Positions 7,069 through 15,927 of a DNA stretch of 48,360 bases are shown one piece after another. The notes beneath the pieces are model-generated. The model did not search any database, was not told where the DNA came from, and was given only the letters and a program-made list of their open reading frames with translations. This DNA comes from Spirochaetota bacterium. Lineage in GTDB: Bacteria > Spirochaetota > UBA4802 > JAGODF01. The stretch spans positions 1 to 48,360 of the forward strand of contig JARKUF010000039.1 of NCBI GenBank assembly GCA_029974015.1, written 5' to 3'. A program made the position numbers and the translations under genes. How positions within the stretch are numbered: position 1 is the first letter of the stretch; each line of letters opens with the position of its first letter.

Positions 7069-8652
7069 ATGAAAAAAGGAAGGGCGGGCAAACCTGGCGA
7101 TTGCATTCTCGCCATTGACGCAGGGACCCAGTCGATACGGGCGGTCTTCATCGACCTCAAGGGAAATCTCCTCGGGATTGTGAAAACCCCCATTGAGCCG
7201 TACTTCTCCCCTCATCCGGGATGGGCGGAACAACATCCGGAATACTACTGGAAAGTGCTCTGCGAAACAACGAAAAAGCTCTTCCAAAAAAATAACGCGT
7301 ATCGCGCTATCATAAGGGGCGTCACCCTTACCACCCAGCGCGACACCATGATTAATGTGGACCGGGACGGGAAACCGCTGCGCCCCGCCATCGTGTGGCT
7401 CGACCAGCGTAAGGCGGCCGTGGAAAAATGGCCTTCCGGGGCGATGAAAATTGCCCTCGGGGCAATTAACATGCTGGGAGCGGCGCGCCATTCCGTACGT
7501 GAGGCCGAGATCAACTGGATACGCCAGAACCAGCCCGAGATTTTCGACCGTACCCACAAGTACCTCTTCCTTTCGGGTTTTATCACACAGAGGCTCACGG
7601 GAGATTACGTAGACTCCACGGGGAATATAGTGGGGTACGTCCCCTTCGACTACAAGAAACAGCAATGGGCGGCCAAAACCGACATGAAGTGGAAGATGTT
7701 TCCTCTCAACGAGGAATGGCTTCCCCGCCTCGTGCGGCCGTCCGAGCAGTTGGGAGTCATAACCAAGAAAGCGTCGAAGGAGACCGGCATTCCCGAGGGG
7801 CTTCCCGTCATTGCCGCCGCGGCCGACAAGGCCTGCGAGGTCCTTGGTTCCGGCTGTCTCACTCCGGAGATCGCCTGTCTCTCCTACGGAACCACCGCCA
7901 CGGTGGAAACCACCAATGAAAAGTACGTCGAGGTGGTGCCCTTCTTCCCCTCATACCCCAGCGCGGTCCCCGGAGCGTATAATACCGAAGTGATGGTCTA
8001 TCGGGGCTACTGGATGGTGAGCTGGTTCAAGAAGGAGTTCGGGCAGATGGAAGAAGCCATCGCCGCGAAGAAAAGGATTGCTCCGGAGGCGCTTTTCGAC
8101 CTTCTTGTGAAAGACGTCCCGGCCGGTTCCATGGGCCTCATCCTTCAGCCCTTTTGGTCCCCCGGAGTGAAAATACCGGGGCCCGAAGCAAAAGGGGCCA
8201 TCATCGGTTTCGGCGATGTCCACACACGGGCCCATGTGTATAAGTCCCTCCTGGAAGGGCTCGCCTACGCCCTGAAGGAAGGCGCCGCGAGGACGGAGAA
8301 GCAAAACAGGGTAAAAATTGAAAAGATACGAGTATCGGGAGGCGGTTCCCAGAGCAGTGTGGCCATGCAGCTCACGGCGGACATCTTTGGAATGGTGGCG
8401 GAGAAACCCCACACCAATGAGACCTCAGCCCTCGGCGCCGCCATCGACGCTGCCGTGGGGCTGAAGTTCCATGGGGATTTCAAAACGGCCCTGAGGGAGA
8501 TGACGCGCGTCGGGGAAACATACTCGCCCATTCCGTCAAACCGGGATCTCTACGGCGAACTGTACGAGAAAGTGTATCTCGGGATGTACAAAAGGCTGAT
8601 GCCGCTTTATAAGCATATCAGGGAGATAACGGGATACCCTCCGAAGGAGTAA
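7069..8652 (+). CDS. FGGY-family carbohydrate kinase
   Basis: Kinase of 527 residues with the two-domain ASKHA fold. The N-terminal phosphate loop reads AIDAGTQSIRAVFID, the first-domain motif is RPAIVWLDQRK, the catalytic Asp lies in AAAADKACEVLGSG, and the ATP-binding part of the second domain contains RVSGGGSQSS and TSALGAAIDAA. FGGY kinases phosphorylate xylulose, glycerol, gluconate, ribulose and related substrates; the sequence resembles the xylulokinase/uncharacterised sugar kinase branch, but I cannot name the sugar. The ATG at 7069 has GGAG 9 nt upstream; an in-frame ATG at 7030 lacks a site. No transporter or isomerase gene is adjacent, so the context does not help. Confidence 0.85.
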   Translation: MKKGRAGKPGDCILAIDAGTQSIRAVFIDLKGNLLGIVKTPIEPYFSPHPGWAEQHPEYYWKVLCETTKKLFQKNNAYRAIIRGVTLTTQRDTMINVDRDGKPLRPAIVWLDQRKAAVEKWPSGAMKIALGAINMLGAARHSVREAEINWIRQNQPEIFDRTHKYLFLSGFITQRLTGDYVDSTGNIVGYVPFDYKKQQWAAKTDMKWKMFPLNEEWLPRLVRPSEQLGVITKKASKETGIPEGLPVIAAAADKACEVLGSGCLTPEIACLSYGTTATVETTNEKYVEVVPFFPSYPSAVPGAYNTEVMVYRGYWMVSWFKKEFGQMEEAIAAKKRIAPEALFDLLVKDVPAGSMGLILQPFWSPGVKIPGPEAKGAIIGFGDVHTRAHVYKSLLEGLAYALKEGAARTEKQNRVKIEKIRVSGGGSQSSVAMQLTADIFGMVAEKPHTNETSALGAAIDAAVGLKFHGDFKTALREMTRVGETYSPIPSNRDLYGELYEKVYLGMYKRLMPLYKHIREITGYPPKE

Positions 8653-8876
8653 TGCGCGCGTGCCATGAGCGCCGCCGTGCGATAAGCGGAAGAATAAAAA
8701 GATCCGGCAGCCCGGCGGGGATGAGACACATGATAATGAAGCCGCCCACCTCGGAGTTCTTCACCTGGCGTTCCCTCCGGGCAACTGAATTTGCCCTGTG
8801 CCCATAATTTTATTGAAGGATTCCGCACTTCTGGCTATAATTGTCCTTATAGCCCTTTTTTAATACGAGGTGTTCC

Positions 8877-9296
8877 ATGTTTGACGGTGAAGAAAAGCGG
8901 GTGAATCCCCGCATTCGGCCCTTCAATCTCGATGTTGACCTCATCATCGACAATACCCGGATTATTAAAAAAACGCGGGTCCAGGATGTCAGCCTGGGAG
9001 GCGTGAACCTTGTTCCCAATACGGTCGTCGGAGTGGGGGACACGGTCCAGGTGAAATTTACCTTCCTTTACGACACGATGATTATCAATGCTTCGGTGGT
9101 CCGCATCAACATACGTGACCTCGCCCTGAAGTTTCTTTTTAAAAATACGAGGGAGCAGGAAAAATACAAGGAATTGTTTGAGAAGGAACTGTACAGCGCA
9201 AATAAGGGAATTCTCGAAGAAATGAAGGAAGACGAGGACGCGGAGCAAAAAACGAAACCCGATGATAAAAAAATGTTCGACCTGGACCTCGACTGA
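8877..9296 (+). CDS. PilZ-domain protein, candidate c-di-GMP receptor
   Basis: Protein of 139 residues. The PilZ signature is present: RxxxR at 8-12 (KRVNPR) and DxSxxG at 37-42 (DVSLGG), followed by beta strands ending near residue 90. A charged, acidic helical tail follows (EEMKEDEDAEQ, ending FDLDLD). PilZ domains bind cyclic di-GMP through these two motifs and pass the signal to motility, polysaccharide or other systems. There is no membrane segment or catalytic domain, so it is a stand-alone receptor. The start has GAGGTG close upstream. It lies 20 nt before ispD, and may share an operon without a functional link. The 220 bases before it hold no feature I can identify. Confidence 0.85.
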   Translation: MFDGEEKRVNPRIRPFNLDVDLIIDNTRIIKKTRVQDVSLGGVNLVPNTVVGVGDTVQVKFTFLYDTMIINASVVRINIRDLALKFLFKNTREQEKYKELFEKELYSANKGILEEMKEDEDAEQKTKPDDKKMFDLDLD

Positions 9297-9316
9297 CGTG
9301 GCCGGAAGGTAATTCG

Positions 9317-10021
9317 ATGAACTACGCGCTTGTCCTTGCGGGAGGTTCCGGTTCGCGCCTGGGGGGTGATGTTCCGAAGCAGTTCCTCGACCTCGCCGGG
9401 AAGCCCCTTATCGCCTGGTCGCTGTCGACGCTTAACTCTTCCCGAATCATTGACGCTATTGTAGTAGCGTGTCCGGAGAAGTATCTCGAAAAGCTGTGGG
9501 TGATGGGGGAGAGCTTTGGAATCGGCAAGCTCGTGGCGGTGGTTGCAGGCGGCGGTACCCGCCAGGAATCGGCATACCGTGCCCTTACGGCGGTCGATTA
9601 TTTCGATGACGACATCGTCCTCCTCCACGACGCGGCGCGGCCCTTTGTCACATTGAAGATGATAAGGGACTGCGTCGAGTCCGCCGGCGCTTTTGGTGCC
9701 GCAGGGGCCTATGTGAAGGCGACGGACACTATTGCCCTTACACGGGAGGGCTTCGTTTCCGCCGTCCCGGACCGCTCTTCCCTTTTCCATGCCCAGACGC
9801 CCCAGGCCTTCCGCTACGGCATTATTCGCCGGTCCCATGAAAAGGCACGGGAGGAAAGCTCCCCTGACGCTTCGGACGATGTGCGCCTGGTTATGGACGC
9901 AGGACACCGGGTCCGCGTGGTGGAGGGTGACTATCGTAACATCAAGGTCACCACTCACCGTGACGTGGACATTGCCGTTCAGATTGCGGCGACCTGGCCG
10001 GGGATTGTAGAGGCGGAATGA
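9317..10021 (+). CDS. ispD: 2-C-methyl-D-erythritol 4-phosphate cytidylyltransferase
   Basis: Cytidylyltransferase of 234 residues, normal for IspD, which makes CDP-methylerythritol in the non-mevalonate isoprenoid pathway. Motifs include the N-terminal ALVLAGGSGSRLGGDVPKQF nucleotide loop, GGGTRQESAYRAL, LHDAARPFV, and HAQTPQAFRY, and SDDVRLV near the C-terminus. The ribitol-phosphate enzyme TarI is a close relative, but no teichoic acid genes are near and a Gram-negative envelope is evident, so IspD is preferred. The last codon overlaps the start of the next gene (GAATGA), so they are translationally coupled. No ispF lies next to it. Confidence 0.88.
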   Translation: MNYALVLAGGSGSRLGGDVPKQFLDLAGKPLIAWSLSTLNSSRIIDAIVVACPEKYLEKLWVMGESFGIGKLVAVVAGGGTRQESAYRALTAVDYFDDDIVLLHDAARPFVTLKMIRDCVESAGAFGAAGAYVKATDTIALTREGFVSAVPDRSSLFHAQTPQAFRYGIIRRSHEKAREESSPDASDDVRLVMDAGHRVRVVEGDYRNIKVTTHRDVDIAVQIAATWPGIVEAE

Positions 10022-11664
10022 AGTTCTTCGATGGAGTGGACGCGTTTTCGCGGAGGATGATTGCCTTCCCGGCGCTTCTTCTGGCCGTGACTGCGCTATT
10101 GAGGCTTCCCACGCTCTTCAACGACTTCTACGATGCGGACGAGCTCGCCGCCATCGTCCAGACCTGGGAGTACATGGCCGGGGGCGTTCCCGGCGCGGAC
10201 TTTTCGGAGAGCAAGCTTCCCCTCTATCACGCGATCTTCAAACTGTCCTATCGGCTGTGGCCGGAGAGTGGATGGGTAATCGTCCATGTCTTCACTATCT
10301 TCATTGTCTACTTCACCTCCCTCTTTCTCTTTCACGCCGGCCGCGAGATAAGGGGGCCTGCCGCCGGGGCCCTGGCGGCGCTATTCTATGCCGTCTTCAT
10401 CTCATCTTTCAACCGGCATTTCATGGCTACGAATGGGGAGATTGTTTACAATCTCCCCCTGGCCGGCGGGCTTTACTTTTTTGTCATGTTCTTGAAAAGC
10501 TCCGGTGTGAAAAGGGCCTTCCATTTCGCTGCTATGGGGGCAATGGCCTGCGCGGCGGCGAAGGTGAAATTCCACGGCCTCATTTTCCTGATATTCGCCC
10601 TGTTCTTTCTTGCCGTGTATCTGCCCTGCCTGCGCGGTTGGATGAACAGGAAGTACTTTGCATTTGCGGGAGTCCTGACTCTTTCCGGCGCCGCTGTTTT
10701 TGCATTCGATTACGCCGTTACGGAACGGTTTGCCCGGTCCCTCCTGGACGGGATTTGGGGGAAGCTCTATTACTCCCTGGCAAAGGGGACGGACCCCCTC
10801 GTATTTGCCGCGAAGTTCATCCACCGCCAGGGCCTCCTGGTCCTGTGGCACTTCGCTGTCTGGGTCCCCGCGGGGGCATACATTGTCTCCTGGGCGCGGG
10901 GGAAGTTCCGGGGGAAAACGGCGGAGGAATCGGCGGCGGGCGTACTTTTCCTTTTGACTTATCTTATGGTCTTCGCCGGCGGTTCGCGCCTGTACCACCA
11001 TTACTTCATGGCGGCGTATCCGGCACTTTCCCTCCTGGCCGCTTTCGCCATTGACGACGGGACCGGGAAGGGCGCGGGGCTTGTCCGGCGGCGCCTGGCT
11101 GCCGGTATCGTCCTCCCGGGCCTTTTTTTCCTGGCATGGAACACGAAGGACGTTTTGATTAAACATTTCCGCCCGGCCTGTTTTTACAATGAGCCACGGG
11201 CCATCTACTGGGGACGCGCGGCGCTTATGGGGCATTTCAATGATTATCTCCTGCCAGAGGCGTCATACCTCGGCGCGGTGGAATATGTAGCCGGGACGAC
11301 GCGGCCGGGCGAGAAAATCTTTGTGTGGGGAGACGGCCCCTATCTTTACTATTTCGCACAACGTCGAATGGGGACCCGGCATCTCTGGCCGAAAACATCG
11401 GCGATCAGGATGAGGGAGCTTTACGGCATGGGCGATCCCGTGTCCCTCCGGAGGGCCGAAGAAATGGAGAAGCATTACATCAACATCATGGAGATAAAAA
11501 AGCCGGTGCTGTTTGTCGATACTTCGGAAAACGGCCTTACTGGATTCACATTTCCCGTGACCCCATTGATAAAAAGATATATCGATGAGCGCTACAAATA
11601 CGCGGCCACGATTGACGGCATGAAGATGTATTTTAGAAAGGGGTACAGGCCTTTAAGTCCCTAA
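10018..11664 (+). CDS. GT39/ArnT-type (GT-C fold) membrane glycosyltransferase
   Basis: Integral membrane protein of 548 residues with roughly ten hydrophobic helices in the first 380 residues. The first periplasmic loop, right after helix 1, contains NDFYDADELAA, the acidic D/E site typical of GT-C enzymes that use polyprenyl-phosphate sugars (PMT/ArnT family). The soluble C-terminal part (about 400-548) includes GEKIFVWGDGPYLYYF, common in this group. It probably transfers a sugar from a lipid carrier to a glycan, lipid A or protein at the periplasmic face; the acceptor is unknown. Overlap with ispD (ATGA) suggests a shared transcript, perhaps because isoprenoid synthesis feeds the lipid carrier, which is inference. 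Its 3' end overlaps argH convergently by about 12 bases. Confidence 0.8.
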   Translation: MKFFDGVDAFSRRMIAFPALLLAVTALLRLPTLFNDFYDADELAAIVQTWEYMAGGVPGADFSESKLPLYHAIFKLSYRLWPESGWVIVHVFTIFIVYFTSLFLFHAGREIRGPAAGALAALFYAVFISSFNRHFMATNGEIVYNLPLAGGLYFFVMFLKSSGVKRAFHFAAMGAMACAAAKVKFHGLIFLIFALFFLAVYLPCLRGWMNRKYFAFAGVLTLSGAAVFAFDYAVTERFARSLLDGIWGKLYYSLAKGTDPLVFAAKFIHRQGLLVLWHFAVWVPAGAYIVSWARGKFRGKTAEESAAGVLFLLTYLMVFAGGSRLYHHYFMAAYPALSLLAAFAIDDGTGKGAGLVRRRLAAGIVLPGLFFLAWNTKDVLIKHFRPACFYNEPRAIYWGRAALMGHFNDYLLPEASYLGAVEYVAGTTRPGEKIFVWGDGPYLYYFAQRRMGTRHLWPKTSAIRMRELYGMGDPVSLRRAEEMEKHYINIMEIKKPVLFVDTSENGLTGFTFPVTPLIKRYIDERYKYAATIDGMKMYFRKGYRPLSP

Positions 11665-13035
11665 TTTTTCACGGAGGGACTTGATCTGGGCGAAGACTTC
11701 CCCCCGTGATGTGCCCCCGGCCGACATTTTTCTCTCCGTGGAAGACGCGGGATCCAGGGATTCCCTGACGTCGTCGTCGAAGGCGCCGGAAAATTTTTTC
11801 AATTCTTCGGGAGCCATGGAGAAAAAATCGGCCCCCGTGGATTCGCAGTGCTTTACTATATTTCCCACGATTTCATGCGACTTCCTGAAAGGGACCCCCT
11901 TCTTAACCAGATAGTCGGCAAGGTCCGTCGCGGTGGAGTATCCTGTGGCGGCCGCGTTTTTCATCACATCGGATTCCACCTCCATGGTGGCGAGCATCTC
12001 GCGCATCCCCTCAAGGCAGAGCTTCACGGTGTCTATGGAATCGAAGAGGGGCTCCTTGTCTTCCTGAAGGTCCCGGTTGTAGGTGAGGGGTAGTCCCTTC
12101 ATCGTGACAAAGAGGGAGATGAGGTTTCCGTAGAGGCGGCCGGCTTTTCCCCTTATAAGCTCGGCCACGTCTGGGTTTCTCTTCTGGGGCATGATGGAGG
12201 ACCCCGTGGTGACGCCGTCGGCAAGCTTGATGAAGCCGAAGGCCCCAGTGGTCCACAGGACAATTTCCTCCGCCATGCGGGAAAGGTGCATGCCTAAGAC
12301 CGCCGAAAAGTAGAGAAAATCGAGGACGAAGTCCCTGTCGCTCACTGTATCCATTGAATTGGGAGTGATTGACTCGAAGCCGAGCTCCTCTCTCAGGAAT
12401 TCGCGGTCGTTTTCGTAATTTACGCCGGCGCAGGCGCCGACCCCCAGGGGCAGCGCCGAGGTGGCGGCGAGGGCGGCGTCGAGGCGTTCACGGTCCCGAA
12501 GGAGGGCCCAGGCATGGGCCAGGAGATGATGGGAAAACCGCACCGGCTGGGCCACCTGGAGATGGGTGAACCCCGGCATCACGGTTTCAACATGCCGTTC
12601 CGCGGTTTCGGCAAGAAGGGCGATAAGGGCCCCGAGAAGCTCGCGGACGGCGCGGCCTTCGTCCCGGACATAAAGGCGCAGGTCCAGGGCCACCTGGTCG
12701 TTTCGAGACCGCGCGGTATGGAGCTTCCTCCCCGCGTCGCCAATTCTCTGAGTGAGGGCGGATTCAATGTTCATGTGAATGTCTTCGAGGGACTGCGAAA
12801 ACTCAAACGAGCCATTTTCAATCTCCGCAAGGACCTCCTCCAATCCCTTCTCAATAGCCTGGAGCTCATCTCCGGTGAGAATGCCGGTTTTCTTCAGCAT
12901 GCGGGCGTGGGCGATGGACCCCCTGATGTCCTGGCGGTAGAGCCGGGAGTCGTAGTGGATGGAGGCGGATATTTTTTCTGTGATGTCCGCGCTGGCGCCC
13001 TCGAACCTTCCGCCCCAGAGCTTTTTATTTTTCAA
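11653..13035 (-). CDS. argH: argininosuccinate lyase
   Basis: ArgH, 460 residues, cleaving argininosuccinate to arginine and fumarate as the last step of arginine synthesis. It belongs to the fumarase/aspartase superfamily: HTARSRNDQVALDLRL, MPGFTHLQVAQP, and the signature loop GSSIMPQKRNPD with the catalytic Ser at about 279-280. Length and motifs are complete. The start appears to be TTG at 13035: reading MKNKKLWGGRFE matches known ArgH N-termini, and AGGAG lies 7 nt upstream. An ATG at 13040 in another frame gives only ATG-TTT-TGA, whose stop overlaps the TTG. No other arginine gene is adjacent. Confidence 0.95.
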   Translation of the reverse strand: MKNKKLWGGRFEGASADITEKISASIHYDSRLYRQDIRGSIAHARMLKKTGILTGDELQAIEKGLEEVLAEIENGSFEFSQSLEDIHMNIESALTQRIGDAGRKLHTARSRNDQVALDLRLYVRDEGRAVRELLGALIALLAETAERHVETVMPGFTHLQVAQPVRFSHHLLAHAWALLRDRERLDAALAATSALPLGVGACAGVNYENDREFLREELGFESITPNSMDTVSDRDFVLDFLYFSAVLGMHLSRMAEEIVLWTTGAFGFIKLADGVTTGSSIMPQKRNPDVAELIRGKAGRLYGNLISLFVTMKGLPLTYNRDLQEDKEPLFDSIDTVKLCLEGMREMLATMEVESDVMKNAAATGYSTATDLADYLVKKGVPFRKSHEIVGNIVKHCESTGADFFSMAPEELKKFSGAFDDDVRESLDPASSTERKMSAGGTSRGEVFAQIKSLREKLGT

Positions 13036-13160
13036 AACATTTCTCCTAATGTATGATTATCTGCCGATGGCCCCCTGGTTTAGTATCGGCGGTCCTGGTG
13101 CGGCATTTTCCCCTGAGAATAAATACGGGGAGGCGATGGGGCAATCATTTTTTTAAATCA

Positions 13161-13293
13161 GGCAACTTCTAATAATTATGATTTCCCGCCCGCCGAAGTC
13201 GGGCGGGTAAATCCAGGGGCAGCAACAAAAATTTCGTTTTTCCGCCCGCCGAAGGCGGGCGGAAAAACTGAGTCCTGAGTATTAGAGTTTGCC
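13161..13293. repeat. double copy of the dispersed palindromic repeat
   Basis: Two palindromic cores in tandem: 13191-13212 (CCCGCCCGCC-GAA-like centre) and 13237-13267, bounded by GGCAACTTCTAATA on the left and ATTAGAGTTTGCC on the right. Both cores are in the GAA-loop orientation. It lies between argH and the radical SAM gene, just after the latter's stop codon. Confidence 0.75.
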
Positions 13294-14919
13294 TTATTTC
13301 AAAAGCTCCCTTATATTGTTTATCCGGGCGTCGAACCGGTTGAGTTTCCACGCCTCGGCGGCGCTCTGGCGGGCGCCGTGGCGGTTTCCAAGGGCCAGGC
13401 GATTTTCCGCAAGCTTGAGCCATCCCCCGTAGTAGGCGGGGACGATTCTTGTCACTTCCCGGTAGTATCGTTCGGATTCGTCGAAATCGTTCAATTGGAA
13501 TTTGAGCTTTCCCATGCGCAGGTATCCCCAGGGATTTGCGGGGCGGGTAGATATTACCCGGAGATAGTTCCGTTCCGCCGCCTCATAGAGCTCTTCATCT
13601 AGGTTGTAGTCCCCTTCAAGGATGTCCGTCACCCAGCAATCCGGCCCCATGACGCGGCGGTGCCTGCGGAAATCCTCTGTCCTATACCATGATTTTTCCC
13701 GGACCAGTGAGAGCTCCTTGAGGAGCTCTTCCATCCAATTGAAAACCTGTTCTTCGTTTCTAAGGAAGATGCCGGATTCCGTGCTCTCGAACCAGATAGA
13801 GTTGCTTACGCCTCCCTCCAGGCGCGTCTCCTCATAGAGCCTCGTACCGGGATACAGCGCCACAGGGGAGACGATGCCGTCACCCGGCAGGACCTGCCGG
13901 ATGAGGGCGGCGGTCTTCTTTACATCGCTGTATTTCTCTCCCTTCATGCCCGTCATGAGATAGATGGAAAGATACAGCCCGACCTTTCGGGCGGCCGCCG
14001 CGGCCTTTTTAATGGAAACGACGGTGGTCTTTTTATCGTAAAGAGCAAGGATTTTATCCGAGCCCGACTCCACTCCAAACTGGACCATTTCCATGCCGGC
14101 GAGCTTCATGGCGCCAAGCATCTCCTCATCGACGGTGTCCACCCGGGACTGGCAGTTCCACATCATCCAGACGCCGCTGTCACGGAGGCGTTGCGCGAAA
14201 TCCATAACCCGCCCTTTTCGCAGGGTGAAATTATCGTCCCGTATTGAAAAATATATGAGCCCTCTTTTTTTGTAAAGGCCGACGAGGTCGGAGACGATGC
14301 GCGAGGGTTTCACAAAGCGCACCTTGTTGTCCCAGAAAACCGGGGAACAGCAGAAACCGCATTGATGTGGGCATCCCCTTGTGGTGATGATATATTTAAA
14401 TTGCTCGTTGGGGTCGATGTCGAACATCTCTCCGGAGAAGTCCGATGGGGAAGGGAGGGCGTCCAGGGGGTCTGCCGTGACCGCTTCGAGGACTTTCGTT
14501 GATGGAGGGCGCTTTCGGCCAAGCATTTCCAGGAGGTTCGCGAAGGCGAGCTCTCCCTCCCCGCGGATAATGAAGTCTATTTCCCGATATTGCCGGAGGT
14601 ACTCGTCGGTGAGGAATGTGATGTGAGGGCCCCCGGCGACGATGACGCATTTCGGGAGGCGCTTCTTTATTCCCTGGATGAGTTTCATGGAATCGATGCG
14701 GTTATGGGTGAATATGGACACCCCCAACACGGAGGGGTTGTGGGCGTAAATTTCCCTGATGGCCTTCCGGTGCCCCGTCCGGGAGTAGTTGGCAAGTATA
14801 ACTTCATGGCCCAACTTTTCAAGATATGCCGCAATGGATACGAGGCCCACGGGCATAAGGGAGATGTGGTAGTCGTGCCGGTCCCGGTAATGGCAGAGAT
14901 ATGCGAGAAGAACTTTCAT
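13294..14919 (-). CDS. B12-binding-type radical SAM protein with C-terminal TPR repeats
   Basis: Protein of about 541 residues in three parts. Residues 1-130 resemble the cobalamin-binding (Rossmann) half found in BchE-like enzymes (MPVGLVSIAAYLEKLGHEV, VIVAGGPH, GEGELAF), although the DxHxxG cobalamin ligand motif is not seen. Residues 175-400 are a radical SAM barrel with CPHQCGFC (Cys183, 187, 190) binding the 4Fe-4S cluster. Residues 450-541 contain TPR-like helices (NPWGYLRMGKLKFQLNDFDESERYYREV). Such enzymes methylate or rearrange unreactive carbons; the substrate cannot be read from the sequence. MKVLLAYL at ATG 14919 is the usual family start; an ATG at 14952 would add 11 unlikely residues. 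It has no partner genes. Confidence 0.85.
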   Translation of the reverse strand: MKVLLAYLCHYRDRHDYHISLMPVGLVSIAAYLEKLGHEVILANYSRTGHRKAIREIYAHNPSVLGVSIFTHNRIDSMKLIQGIKKRLPKCVIVAGGPHITFLTDEYLRQYREIDFIIRGEGELAFANLLEMLGRKRPPSTKVLEAVTADPLDALPSPSDFSGEMFDIDPNEQFKYIITTRGCPHQCGFCCSPVFWDNKVRFVKPSRIVSDLVGLYKKRGLIYFSIRDDNFTLRKGRVMDFAQRLRDSGVWMMWNCQSRVDTVDEEMLGAMKLAGMEMVQFGVESGSDKILALYDKKTTVVSIKKAAAAARKVGLYLSIYLMTGMKGEKYSDVKKTAALIRQVLPGDGIVSPVALYPGTRLYEETRLEGGVSNSIWFESTESGIFLRNEEQVFNWMEELLKELSLVREKSWYRTEDFRRHRRVMGPDCWVTDILEGDYNLDEELYEAAERNYLRVISTRPANPWGYLRMGKLKFQLNDFDESERYYREVTRIVPAYYGGWLKLAENRLALGNRHGARQSAAEAWKLNRFDARINNIRELLK

Positions 14920-15039
14920 GGCGAAAAGGCGCGGCCCCCATTGTCGATGCATTGCCGCTCAGAGAATACTATGAGAACGGAACGTGGCAATCAAAAAACG
15001 ATGAGGAAGGCCGTTATTTCACGGGGAGAAGCACTTTCG

Positions 15040-15070
15040 TTTTCCCGCCCGCAGAATGCGGGCAGGAAAA
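15040..15070. repeat. degenerate core of the palindromic repeat
   Basis: TTTTCCCGCCCGCAGAATGC followed by GGGCAGGAAAA forms an imperfect hairpin like the family core, but the terminal GGCAACCTCTAAT ends are not recognisable. It lies between the peroxiredoxin and radical SAM genes. Confidence 0.5.
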
Positions 15071-15120
15071 TGAAAATATATAGACATTGGCCTGGTAAAC
15101 TCTATAGATGGGGCACATGT

Positions 15121-15756
15121 TCATCTTGGGGTAATCATATCCTCCCCGGCGTGCCAGTTGGCGGGGCAGAAGCCGCCGTCGCTTTCGCGGACCGCCACTG
15201 CGGCCTCGAGCTTTCGCAGGAGGTCTGTGGCGCTTCGCCCGATGGCCTCGTCGGTGAGCTCATAGGCGACGATGTTACCCTCAGGGCTTACAATAAAGCT
15301 CGCCCGCACCGACACTCCCTTCGCCGCGTCGTAGGTCCCCAGCTCCCGGGAGAGAAGGCCCGGCCTGTCGGAGGCCATTGGGTAGGGTATTTTTTTTATG
15401 TCTTCATTCTGTTCCGCCCAGGCGCGGTGCACGTAAACAGAGTCGGTGCTGATGCTCACAACTTCGGCGCCAGCCTTCCTGAACTTTGCGTAGTGTTCCG
15501 ACATGTCTTTCAGCTCAGTGGGGCAGACGAATGTGAAATCGGCCGGATAAAAGAAGAGTATCAGCCATTTTCCACGGTACCGGGAGGTGCGTATCTTTCC
15601 GATTTTTCCCCTGTGATATACGTCAAGCTCGCGGTCGGGTATCGGTTTTCCGATATAGGGTGCTCCCCGGGAGTATTGAACCTGTACCGGCCTGTCTTCG
15701 GAACAGGCCGCGAAAAGGGCGGCAGTCAGGGCGGCGAAGAAGAGTATTTTTTTCAT
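15121..15756 (-). CDS. lipoprotein 2-Cys peroxiredoxin (AhpC/Prx1 type)
   Basis: Peroxiredoxin of 211 residues, reducing hydrogen peroxide and organic peroxides. The active site YPADFTFVCPTE gives the peroxidatic Cys78 with Thr75 and Pro71, and Arg151 (VRASFIVSPEG) completes the catalytic set. The resolving Cys197 lies in GGFCPANW, as in typical 2-Cys enzymes. Unusually, the N-terminus MKKILFFAALTAALFAAC is a lipoprotein signal with the lipidated Cys18, so the enzyme should be membrane-anchored on the periplasmic side, whereas AhpC/Prx1 proteins are normally cytoplasmic. Its electron donor is unknown; AhpF could not reach it. AGGAGG lies 5 nt before the ATG. It appears to be a single-gene unit between repeat copies. 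Confidence 0.9.
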   Translation of the reverse strand: MKKILFFAALTAALFAACSEDRPVQVQYSRGAPYIGKPIPDRELDVYHRGKIGKIRTSRYRGKWLILFFYPADFTFVCPTELKDMSEHYAKFRKAGAEVVSISTDSVYVHRAWAEQNEDIKKIPYPMASDRPGLLSRELGTYDAAKGVSVRASFIVSPEGNIVAYELTDEAIGRSATDLLRKLEAAVAVRESDGGFCPANWHAGEDMITPR

Positions 15757-15843
15757 TGCGGCCTCCTGCGATAGATTGGCGATTCCAAAGAAAACACAGA
15801 GAGGAAAACTTGCAACTCATTTCACAAGGGCATTGGGGGAGAC

Positions 15844-15918
15844 TAAAAATTAAAATTTTGAAGTTCCCGGAACTAATGCTTTCCTGCCCGCCTTCGGCGG
15901 GCGGGAAAGCATTAGTTT
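15844..15918. repeat. long-stem copy of the palindromic repeat
   Basis: An almost perfect palindrome at 15871-15917, with arms starting AACTAATGCTTTCC and ending GGAAAGCATTAGTT around the GC core (one mismatch). An A/T-rich segment, TAAAAATTAAAATTTTGAAG, precedes it as in the long form of the family. Confidence 0.75.
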
Positions 15919-15927
15919 TTGTGATTA

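Noticed and set aside
9317..10021. Ribitol-5-phosphate cytidylyltransferase (TarI) instead of IspD
   Set aside because: No teichoic acid context and the envelope is two-membraned; the motifs fit IspD well.
13161..13293. Tandem repeats as a CRISPR array
   Set aside because: Units are palindromic elements without uniform spacers, and no cas genes are present.
14590..15774. Long plus-strand open frame across the radical SAM and peroxiredoxin genes
   Set aside because: It lies antisense to two genes with clear motifs and crosses a repeat; its translation has no recognisable domain.
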